Source: GSA-30 sp036568765 (GTDB taxonomy: Bacteria > Pseudomonadota > Gammaproteobacteria > Xanthomonadales > Rhodanobacteraceae). From it: a DNA stretch of 6,255 nt. Location: assembly GCF_036568765.1 (NCBI RefSeq), contig NZ_DATCRY010000310.1:1-6255 (forward strand), given 5' to 3'. Under the pieces are notes generated by a model, which saw only the letters and a program-made list of their open reading frames with translations, did no database searches and was not told the DNA's origin. The position numbers and the translations under genes are program-made. Shown here piece after piece: positions 1-5,747 of this stretch. Numbering within the stretch: the first letter of the stretch is position 1; every line of letters begins with the position of its first letter.

Positions 1-309
1 GCGCTGGGTTATCTGAATCAACCCCTGACCCTGTTTCATTGGATGGCGTTGATGCTGGTGCTCGGCGTCGGCGCGAACTATGCCGTGTTCATGCGCGAAG
101 GCGAGCCTTATACGCGCCATCTGCCCGGCGCCACGTTCGCCAGCGTGCTGCTGTCGGCCATCACTGCCCTGCTTTCGTTCGGCCTGCTGGCATTGAGTTC
201 GATGCCGGCGCTGCGTCATTTCGGCCTGACCTTGTTGCTCGGCATCGGCTTTACCGCCCTGCTGGTACCAATGAGTCTGGGGCTGCGCGGCGAGAGAACT
301 AGGCAATAA
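1..309 (+). CDS. MMPL/RND-family exporter, C-terminal end (partial)
   Basis: This is the last 102 residues of a larger protein whose start lies before the window; the frame is open from base 1 to the TAA at 307-309. Three hydrophobic segments are visible, at about residues 13-32, 45-67 and 70-97. They match the final transmembrane helices of MMPL/RND transporters, with a loop containing REGEPYTRHLP after the first and a short arginine-rich cytoplasmic tail. The first helix carries GVGANYAVFMREG, which corresponds to the G-x-D-Y-x-x-F helix motif of the family but with Asn26 in place of Asp. In aryl polyene clusters an MMPL protein of this type (ApeM-like) is thought to export or position the polyene lipid across the inner membrane. 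The context of ketosynthases directly downstream supports that role. The stop overlaps the next start by one base (TAATG), so the genes are probably translationally coupled. Confidence 0.85.
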   Translation, partial: ALGYLNQPLTLFHWMALMLVLGVGANYAVFMREGEPYTRHLPGATFASVLLSAITALLSFGLLALSSMPALRHFGLTLLLGIGFTALLVPMSLGLRGERTRQ

Positions 310-1556
310 TGAGTATTCATGGGGAATCAATGTCGATGAAACGCGTCGTCATCACCGGCATCGGCGGCATCACGCCATTGGGAGCCGACTGGTCGGAGAT
401 CGAGTCGCGCCTGCGCCAACGGCGCAATGCGGTTCGCCGCATGCCGGAATGGGATTACTTCGATAGTTTGAACGGGCGTCTGGGCTGCCCCGCCGACATC
501 GCTTTGCCGGAATGGCCGCGTCGCCACGCCCGCTCAATGGGGCGCGTGGCGCAGTTGGCCGTGGCGGCAAGCGAACGCGCGTTGCGCGATGCCGGCCTGT
601 ATGGCGATCCCGTCATTGCCGACGGTCGCATGGGCGTGGCCTATGGCTCTTCCGGCGGCAGCGTGGAACCGGTACGTGTGGTCGGCCGCATGCTCGAAAC
701 CGGTTCCATGCAAGGCGTGACCGCCACCAGCTATATCCAGATGATGGCGCACACTACGGCGGTCAATATCGGCGTGTTCTTCGGCCTCAAGGGCCGCATC
801 ATTCCCACCTCCAGCGCATGTACCTCGGGCAGCCAGGCGATCGGCTACGGTTTCGAGGCGATACGCTACGGCAAGCAGCGGTTGATGCTGTGCGGTGGCG
901 CGGAGGAGCTCTCCGGCCCAGGCGCGGCAGTGTTCGATACCTTGTTCGCCACCAGCACGCGCAACGACGCACCGGAACTGACCCCGCGCCCGTTCGATCG
1001 CGCGCGCGACGGCCTGGTCGTCGGCGAAGGCGCGACCACGCTGGTGTTGGAAGAATATGAACACGCCAAGGCGCGCGGCGCGCGTATCTACGCGGAGATG
1101 GTCGGCTTCGGCTGCAATTCCGATGGCAACCACATCACGCAGCCGACCAGCGAGACCATGGCCCTGGCGATGCGACTGGCGCTGGAGGACGCACAGCTTG
1201 CACCCGAAGCGATCGGCTATGTCAGCGCGCACGGCACCGCGACCGATCGCGGCGACGTAGCCGAAACCCACGCGACGGCCGAGGTGCTTGGCACGCGCAT
1301 GCCGATCAGCTCGATGAAAAGCTATGTCGGCCACACTCTCGGTGCCTGCGGCGCACTGGAAAGCTGGTGGGCCATCGAGATGATGCGCGGCGGCTGGTTC
1401 GCGCCGACCATCAACCTTACCGAGGTCGACCCGGCCTGCGCCGAGCTGGATTACGTTGTCGGCGAGGGCCGTCGCATCGATACGCCCTACGTGATGAACA
1501 ACAACTTCGCGTTCGGCGGCATCAATACGTCGCTGATCTTCAAGGCACACCCCTGA
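309..1556 (+). CDS. Beta-ketoacyl-ACP synthase, FabF-like (KS1)
   Basis: This 415-residue protein is a full-length condensing enzyme that joins malonyl-ACP to a growing acyl chain; here it probably extends the aryl polyene. The catalytic triad is intact: Cys171 in TSSACTSGS, His308 in SAHGTATDRGD and His342 in YVGHTLGACG, with Lys337 in SSMKSY. The N-terminus (RVVITGIGGITPLG) and C-terminus (NNNFAFGGINTSLIF) are typical of the family, and the length is normal. The more FabF-like motifs separate it from the FabB-like KS2 next door. The start is uncertain: ATG 309 overlaps the exporter stop, while ATG 330 and ATG 336 lie 3 and about 9 bases after GGGGAA at 321-326. All give the same core because the conserved domain begins at Lys11. 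In aryl polyene systems it would match one of the ApeO/ApeR-type ketosynthases; I cannot say which. Confidence 0.93.
   Translation: MSIHGESMSMKRVVITGIGGITPLGADWSEIESRLRQRRNAVRRMPEWDYFDSLNGRLGCPADIALPEWPRRHARSMGRVAQLAVAASERALRDAGLYGDPVIADGRMGVAYGSSGGSVEPVRVVGRMLETGSMQGVTATSYIQMMAHTTAVNIGVFFGLKGRIIPTSSACTSGSQAIGYGFEAIRYGKQRLMLCGGAEELSGPGAAVFDTLFATSTRNDAPELTPRPFDRARDGLVVGEGATTLVLEEYEHAKARGARIYAEMVGFGCNSDGNHITQPTSETMALAMRLALEDAQLAPEAIGYVSAHGTATDRGDVAETHATAEVLGTRMPISSMKSYVGHTLGACGALESWWAIEMMRGGWFAPTINLTEVDPACAELDYVVGEGRRIDTPYVMNNNFAFGGINTSLIFKAHP
321..326 (+). promoter_or_regulatory. Possible ribosome binding site for a shorter KS1 start
   Basis: GGGGAA lies inside the first codons of the longest KS1 reading frame and about 9 bases before ATG 336. 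It suggests that KS1 translation may begin at 336 rather than at 309, removing nine residues outside the conserved fold. The competing view is coupling at the TAATG overlap at 307-311. Confidence 0.35.
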
Positions 1557-2839
1557 TGCAGCCCACCACGCGCCACGAGCCATCGTATCCGCGCCGGCAA
1601 GCCCTCGGTTTGCCACGAGTGGTCGTGACCGGCATGGGCGCGGTGTCCTGCCTTGGCATGGGCAGCGCGACGTTGCTGGACGGATTGCGCGAGAGCCGCA
1701 GCGGCATCCGTCATATGCAGGCTTTTGCCGATCTCGGCATGCGTAGCCAGGTTGGCGGGCCCGTCGATCCGCAATGGCTGCTCGAGCTTCCGCGCAAGCT
1801 GCGCCGCTTCCTCGCCACGCCTGCGTTGTACGCATGGTATGCGCTGCATGAAGCGCTCGAGCAATCCGGCCTGCTACCGGATCGACTCGGCCATGCCGAC
1901 TGCGGACTGGTCATGGGTGGCGGTGCCGCACTGAGCGAGCACCAGTTCGCACTCGAGCATTTTCGCGCACGCGGCATCGATCGTATTTCGCCGTTCACGG
2001 TACCGCGCGGCATGAGCAGCAACCTGTCGGCGAGCTTGGCGCATATCTTCGGCATCGGTGGCTGCAGCTATACCGTCAGTTCGGCCTGCACGAGCGCGGC
2101 GCACGCGATTGGCCACGCCATGGAACTGATCCAGCTGGGCAAGCAGAACGTCGTGCTTTGCGGCGGCAGCGACGAACTGCACGACACCACGGCGCTCTGG
2201 TTCGACGCCATGGATGCGCTATCCAGCGACAACAACGCCCAACCGCAACGCGCCTCCCGCCCTTACGGCCACGCGCGCGACGGCTTTGTGCTCGCCGCCG
2301 GTGCCGGCGTGCTGGTGCTCGAATCGCTCGACCATGCACAGCAGCGTGGCGCTCCCATCCTGGCCGAACTGACCGGTTACGGTACGGGCACCGATGCGGC
2401 CAGCATGGTCGGCCCCGGTGCCGAGGGCATCGCGCATGCGCTGCGCCAGGCGCTGGAGCATGCCGGCGAGCTGCCCGACTACATCAATACGCACGCCTGC
2501 TCCACGCCCCAGGGCGACCTGGCCGAATGGCAGGCGATTGCGACCGTGTTCGCCGAACGCGGTGCAAGCGTACCGCCGCTTTCCTCGATCAAGGGATTGA
2601 CCGGCCATGCGCCAGGCGCTGCCGGCGCGCTCGATGCGATTGCCTGCCTGTTGATGCTCGAACATGAGTTCCTGGCCTCCGGCCCTGCGCTGGACGAGCC
2701 CGACGAAGCGTTCGCACAGGCACCGCTGATCGGTACACCGCGCCGCCAGCGCATCGACAGCGTGCTATCCAACAATTTCGGCTTCGGCGGCAGCAGCGCC
2801 GCGCTGATGTTTCGGCGCTATGCAGGGGCCGCGGCATGA
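1556..2839 (+). CDS. Beta-ketoacyl-ACP synthase, FabB-like (KS2)
   Basis: This 427-residue condensing enzyme starts at ATG 1556, sharing one base with the KS1 stop (TGATG). It opens with about 20 polar residues before the conserved PRVVVTGMGAVSCLG. The triad is Cys178 in VSSACTSAA, His313 in NTHACSTPQGD and His351 in LTGHAPGAAG, with Lys346 in SSIKG. The stretches HAMELIQLGKQ, WFDAMDALSS, ARDGFVLAAGAG and SNNFGFGGSSAAL follow the FabB pattern closely. The cysteine is retained, so it is not a classical cysteine-less chain length factor. One oddity is that the usual H-G-T-S-T motif reads H-A-C-S-T, which changes two residues next to a catalytic histidine. It probably works in polyene chain initiation or extension beside KS1 and the short ketosynthase-like protein downstream. 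The family assignment is firm; its exact step is inferred. Confidence 0.92.
   Translation: MQPTTRHEPSYPRRQALGLPRVVVTGMGAVSCLGMGSATLLDGLRESRSGIRHMQAFADLGMRSQVGGPVDPQWLLELPRKLRRFLATPALYAWYALHEALEQSGLLPDRLGHADCGLVMGGGAALSEHQFALEHFRARGIDRISPFTVPRGMSSNLSASLAHIFGIGGCSYTVSSACTSAAHAIGHAMELIQLGKQNVVLCGGSDELHDTTALWFDAMDALSSDNNAQPQRASRPYGHARDGFVLAAGAGVLVLESLDHAQQRGAPILAELTGYGTGTDAASMVGPGAEGIAHALRQALEHAGELPDYINTHACSTPQGDLAEWQAIATVFAERGASVPPLSSIKGLTGHAPGAAGALDAIACLLMLEHEFLASGPALDEPDEAFAQAPLIGTPRRQRIDSVLSNNFGFGGSSAALMFRRYAGAAA
2824..2828 (+). promoter_or_regulatory. Ribosome binding site of the chain-length-factor-like gene
   Basis: AGGGG ends seven bases before ATG 2836 and lies inside the end of KS2. 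It supports the start that gives the four-base ATGA overlap. Confidence 0.6.
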
Positions 2840-3585
2840 TCGATCTGCGCATCGAACAATGGCATGCCTGGGCCCCGGGGTTGGAAATACCCGAGGCCTG
2901 GCGCGACTGGGCACAACAGCCCTATCGCCCGGCTACCGATGGCGATGCACAACCCGATTGCGCTTTCCTGCCGGCCATGCAACGCCGACGTCTGAGCCGG
3001 CTGGCGCGCATGACATTGCATGTAGCATGGCCGCTGTGCGCCGATGGCGAGCAGTTGCCGTTCGTGTTCGGCTCGCGTCATGGCGAAACGACACGCACCT
3101 TCGCCCTGCTCGGCGACGTGGCCGCTGGCCAGCCGCTCTCGCCTACGCAATTCGGCCTGTCCGTGCATAACGCAATTGCCGGCCAATGGTCGATTCTGCG
3201 CGGACAGCGCGGCGAATCGACGGCGATCGCCGGCGAAGCCGATACCTTCGAGCACGCCATGCTGGAAGCAGCCGGGTTACTCACCGATGCCACGCCCACG
3301 GCGCTGGTGGTGGTGGCCGAGGAACGGCCGCCCGCGGCTTATGACACATGGATCGACGATGTACCGTTCTCGTATGCTGTAGCCCTGCGCGTGGGACGGG
3401 CCATTCCGGGGGATCGCGCACCGGGGAGAACCGATTGGCGCTTGCAACTGACGGCCGGTGACGGCAGTCGCGTCGCGGGCGATTGGCCAAACGCACTGGA
3501 TTTCCTGCGCTCGCTGCTGGGACCGCATACACCGTTGGACCACCCATGGAAGAAACGTCGATGGATCTGGCAACCGCTACCGTAA
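2836..3585 (+). CDS. Ketosynthase-like chain length factor (ApeC-like)
   Basis: This 249-residue protein matches the short ketosynthase-like family (Pfam Ketoacyl-synt_2) found in aryl polyene clusters and named chain length factor or ApeC. Recognisable blocks are FLPAMQRRRLSRLARM at 44-59, FGSRHGE near 77-83, SPTQFGLSVHNAIAG ending near 116, and STAIAGEADTFEHAML at 128-143. The last block aligns without gaps with the nucleophile region of KS2, placing Ile131 where KS2 has Cys178. The protein has only two cysteines, at 42 and 68, neither in that position. The C-terminal half of a ketosynthase, with the two histidines, is absent, so it should be unable to condense by itself. The family is thought to pair with an active ketosynthase and shape the chain-length tunnel. 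It overlaps the KS2 stop by four bases and runs into the start of the acyltransferase gene. Confidence 0.85.
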   Translation: MIDLRIEQWHAWAPGLEIPEAWRDWAQQPYRPATDGDAQPDCAFLPAMQRRRLSRLARMTLHVAWPLCADGEQLPFVFGSRHGETTRTFALLGDVAAGQPLSPTQFGLSVHNAIAGQWSILRGQRGESTAIAGEADTFEHAMLEAAGLLTDATPTALVVVAEERPPAAYDTWIDDVPFSYAVALRVGRAIPGDRAPGRTDWRLQLTAGDGSRVAGDWPNALDFLRSLLGPHTPLDHPWKKRRWIWQPLP

Positions 3586-4355
3586 CGTCCCGCCGAGGGG
3601 ACGCCTTCGCGTGGCGCTTCGTCGCCACCGGCCTGAGTTTTCTTTTTTTCGGCCTCGGCGGCCTGGCACTGCGCCTGCTGGTGCTGCCGGTGCTCGGCCT
3701 GCTGCCCGGCGATGCGCTCGCGCGCCGTCGTCGCGCACGCAAGGCCATCAGCCATGCCTTTCATCTGCACGTGCAGTTCATGGCTCGCACCGGCGTGCTC
3801 GACTTCCGCTTCGACGGTGCCGAGCGACTCGGCCGCCCGGGTCAATTGATCGTCGCCAATCACCCATCGCTGATCGACGTGGTGTTCCTGATCGCGCATA
3901 CCCAAGACGCCAATTGCATCGTCAAGCAAGGCCTTTGGCACAACCCGTGTACGCGCGGACCGGTCACTACCGCGCAATACATCAGCAACAACGGCAGCCC
4001 GGACATGCTCGATCAGGCAGCCGCCGTGCTGCGCGAAGGCCAGACGCTGATCGTCTTTCCCGAGGGCACGCGCACTACGCCCGGATGCGCTCCGGTCTTT
4101 CATCGTGGTGCCGCGGCAATCGCCGTGCGCGGCGCGCACGTGGTCACACCGGTTTTCATCACAGTGGAACCGACCACCCTGACCAAGGCCGAACCCTGGT
4201 ACCGGATCCCCGACCGCCGTGTGCAGGTGCGCCTGCGGGTGGGTGAGGACATTGCCGTGGCGCCCTTCGTCGAGGGCCAGCCCGCGCCGATCGCCTCACG
4301 CAGGCTCAACGAACATCTGCACGCCATTTATCTCAAGGAGCTCGCTTCATCGTGA
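3546..4355 (+). CDS. PlsC-family 1-acyl-glycerol-phosphate acyltransferase-like protein
   Basis: From ATG 3546 this is 269 residues; ATG 3561 would give 264, and a GGAAGAA stretch lies six bases before it. A longer frame from 3483 would overlap the previous gene by about 100 bases and is less likely. A hydrophobic anchor spans about residues 25-53, followed by a basic patch (ARRRRARK). The acyltransferase motifs are present: the H-x4-D pair His106 and Asp111 in NHPSLID, KQGLWHNP as the second block, and FPEGTR at 171-176. The family moves acyl groups from ACP or CoA to a glycerolipid at the inner membrane. In aryl polyene clusters this gene (ApeD-like) sits next to the ACP and is thought to help place the polyene on a lipid. 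The substrate is inferred. The end overlaps the ACP start by four bases. Confidence 0.88.
   Translation: MEETSMDLATATVTSRRGDAFAWRFVATGLSFLFFGLGGLALRLLVLPVLGLLPGDALARRRRARKAISHAFHLHVQFMARTGVLDFRFDGAERLGRPGQLIVANHPSLIDVVFLIAHTQDANCIVKQGLWHNPCTRGPVTTAQYISNNGSPDMLDQAAAVLREGQTLIVFPEGTRTTPGCAPVFHRGAAAIAVRGAHVVTPVFITVEPTTLTKAEPWYRIPDRRVQVRLRVGEDIAVAPFVEGQPAPIASRRLNEHLHAIYLKELASS
4335..4340 (+). promoter_or_regulatory. Ribosome binding site of the ACP gene
   Basis: AAGGAG lies 11 bases before GTG 4352 and inside the end of the acyltransferase gene. It supports a GTG start for the ACP, since the reading frame has no suitable ATG nearby. Confidence 0.65.
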
Positions 4356-4621
4356 ACGCATTGCAACAGGAAATTGCCGAACTGATCGTCGACACGCTGA
4401 ACCTGGAAGACGTCGATGCTGCGAATATTCCGGTGGATCAGCCCCTGTTCGGCCAGGGCTTGGGGCTGGACTCGGTCGACGCACTCGAACTGGCGCTGGC
4501 GCTGCAGAAGCGCTACGACATTCGCATCGCCTCCGATTCGAAAGATGCACGGCAACACTTCGCCACCATCGCCAGCCTGGCCGACTTCGTGACGGCGCAA
4601 AGGAACGCATGCGCCGGCTGA
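4352..4621 (+). CDS. Acyl carrier protein
   Basis: This 89-residue acidic protein has the standard carrier-protein layout: a first helix (QQEIAELIVDTLNL), a loop with PVDQPLFGQGLGLDS, and the phosphopantetheine site Ser41 in LDSVDALEL, followed by KRYDIRI and a final helix ending in DFVTAQ. After activation by a phosphopantetheinyl transferase encoded elsewhere, it would carry the growing polyene between the condensing, reducing and dehydrating enzymes. It starts at GTG, sharing four bases with the acyltransferase stop, and its last four codons overlap the next gene by 13 bases. Aryl polyene clusters often have two ACPs in this position (ApeE and ApeF), but only one is present here. The ACP identity is firm; which of the two it matches is not clear. 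Confidence 0.95.
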   Translation: MNALQQEIAELIVDTLNLEDVDAANIPVDQPLFGQGLGLDSVDALELALALQKRYDIRIASDSKDARQHFATIASLADFVTAQRNACAG

Positions 4622-5154
4622 CGTCACTCCTGTTGCCGGCGATCGGATTGCTGTATCCGTTCGTGGTCTATTTCGGGATGGACAAGGTCTCGCCGCCGGT
4701 GTTCGCCCTGGTGTTGGGTTCGATCTGGCTGATCCGCGCACCGGCCCTGCTGCGCGAACCGGGCGGTCGTTGGATGGTGGGCGCCGCGCTGACCTATTGC
4801 GCGTTGCTGGCCGTGAGCGGCGAATCGTTCATGCTGCGCTGGTATCCCACCCTGATCAGTCTGTTGCTGCTGTGCGCATTTGGGCTGAGCCTGATCTACG
4901 GGCCGCCGCTGGTCGAGCGCATCGCGCGCGTACGCGAGCCCGATCTGCCGGACGCGGCGATTCCCTATACACGCAAGGTCACCTGGGTCTGGGTCGGCTT
5001 TTTCATCTTCAACGGCGTCGTCTCCGCCGTGCTGACGCTATGGGCACCGCTGGCCTGGTGGACGCTTTATAACGGCCTGCTGGTGTACTTCATCATGGGC
5101 GTGCTGTTCGGCGGCGAGTGGTTGTTGCGCCGGCGCCTGCGAGGTACGGCATGA
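4609..5154 (+). CDS. COG4648-type multi-pass membrane protein of aryl polyene clusters
   Basis: This 181-residue protein starts at ATG 4609, preceded closely by AAAGGAA at 4599-4605; the frame is open further upstream but would cover most of the ACP gene. It has about six hydrophobic segments, near residues 5-22, 27-43, 56-70, 79-97, 125-146 and 149-170. A cytoplasmic-looking loop with PPLVERIARVREPDLP sits before the fifth, and the C-terminus is basic (RRRLRG). The ending TLYNGLLVYFIMGVLFGGE is typical of the COG4648 family, called ApeG-like in aryl polyene clusters. The biochemical role of this family is not established to my knowledge. Its place between ACP and dehydratase genes suggests a membrane role in assembly or transfer of the polyene lipid. 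It overlaps both neighbours, by 13 and 4 bases. Confidence 0.82.
   Translation: MRRLTSLLLPAIGLLYPFVVYFGMDKVSPPVFALVLGSIWLIRAPALLREPGGRWMVGAALTYCALLAVSGESFMLRWYPTLISLLLLCAFGLSLIYGPPLVERIARVREPDLPDAAIPYTRKVTWVWVGFFIFNGVVSAVLTLWAPLAWWTLYNGLLVYFIMGVLFGGEWLLRRRLRGTA
5141..5144 (+). promoter_or_regulatory. Ribosome binding site of the hotdog gene
   Basis: GAGG lies six bases before ATG 5151. With the ATGA overlap it selects this start over the in-frame ATG at 5118, which has no such site and would add 11 residues inside the previous gene. Confidence 0.6.
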
Positions 5155-5747
5155 CCGCGACCGCATCCTTGCCGCTGAACGAGCTGGACGACCATGCCTG
5201 GCTGGATCGGGTGCATCGGCATGCCGATGGTTTGGTGCTGGTACTCAGCGACGAAGGTCTCGATGCATTGCGTCGCTGCGGAAAGATGACGCTGTTGCAA
5301 GCACTGCAGGTGCATTCGCCCGCTTTGACAGTCCGCCTGCTCGACCGTTTCGAAGCGGCGCGCGGTTTCGATATCGGCACGTTATTGCATAGCCCATTGC
5401 CGCGAGCGCCTCTGCCCATCATTCGGCATATCGATGGCGATACCCATACGATCACGTTGCATGTGCCCGTCGACCTGGCTCACTTTCCCGGCCACTTCGC
5501 AGCGGCGCCAGTCGTCCCAGGCATCGTGCAGGTGGCATGGGCGCTGGAGCTGGCTGCGGTTCGGCTGGGCACCTGCGCACAGTGCCGCACCATGGAAGCG
5601 CTGAAATTCCAGCAGCTACTCCGCCCTGGCGCCGATGCCGAATTGACGCTTCGGGCCGATCGCGCGCGCGGCAAATTGCATTTCGCCTATCGGCACGGCG
5701 ACGCGAATTTCTCCTCCGGACGACTGGTATGGAGCACCGGGCCGTGA
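5151..5747 (+). CDS. ApeI-like hotdog dehydratase with N-terminal extension
   Basis: This 198-residue protein has two parts. Residues from about 85 onward form an ApeI-type hotdog domain, the family that dehydrates 3-hydroxyacyl-ACP intermediates; key landmarks are VPVDLAHFPGHF with His115, PVVPGIVQVAWA, and LKFQQLLRPGAD. The first 80 or so residues are not part of that fold. They read LSDEGLDALRRCGKM, then a helix, then FDIGTLL and PLPRAPLPII, which resembles the tail of an acyl/aryl AMP-ligase and the linker to the dehydratase in clusters where the ligase gene precedes it. I infer a decayed ligase remnant or a ligase-derived small domain; no catalytic ligase residues are visible. The acidic residue that FabA uses, 14 positions after the histidine, is Ala129 here. 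It overlaps both neighbouring genes by four bases. Confidence 0.82.
   Translation: MTATASLPLNELDDHAWLDRVHRHADGLVLVLSDEGLDALRRCGKMTLLQALQVHSPALTVRLLDRFEAARGFDIGTLLHSPLPRAPLPIIRHIDGDTHTITLHVPVDLAHFPGHFAAAPVVPGIVQVAWALELAAVRLGTCAQCRTMEALKFQQLLRPGADAELTLRADRARGKLHFAYRHGDANFSSGRLVWSTGP

Noticed and set aside
1367..1555. Upstream extension of the KS2 frame into KS1
   Set aside because: The extra 63 residues are low-complexity and arginine-rich, lie inside KS1, and precede a good start at 1556 with a one-base stop/start overlap.
534..1835. Long minus-strand open frame of 433 codons opposite KS1 and KS2
   Set aside because: It covers parts of two firmly identified ketosynthase genes, its protein is rich in Arg, Ala and His with no recognisable motif, and long antisense frames are expected in GC-rich coding DNA.
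2836..3585. Frameshifted or truncated full-length ketosynthase
   Set aside because: The short length and missing nucleophile match a known short family in aryl polyene clusters, and no leftover C-terminal ketosynthase half follows in any frame.
3339..4139. Minus-strand open frame of 266 codons opposite the chain-length-factor-like and PlsC-type genes
   Set aside because: It spans a junction of two real genes, shows no family motif, and is best explained as a shadow of GC-rich codon bias.
4219..4608. Upstream extension of the membrane protein frame across the ACP gene
   Set aside because: The ACP in the other frame is certain, the extension has no membrane character or known motif, and ATG 4609 with AAAGGAA upstream fits the family start.
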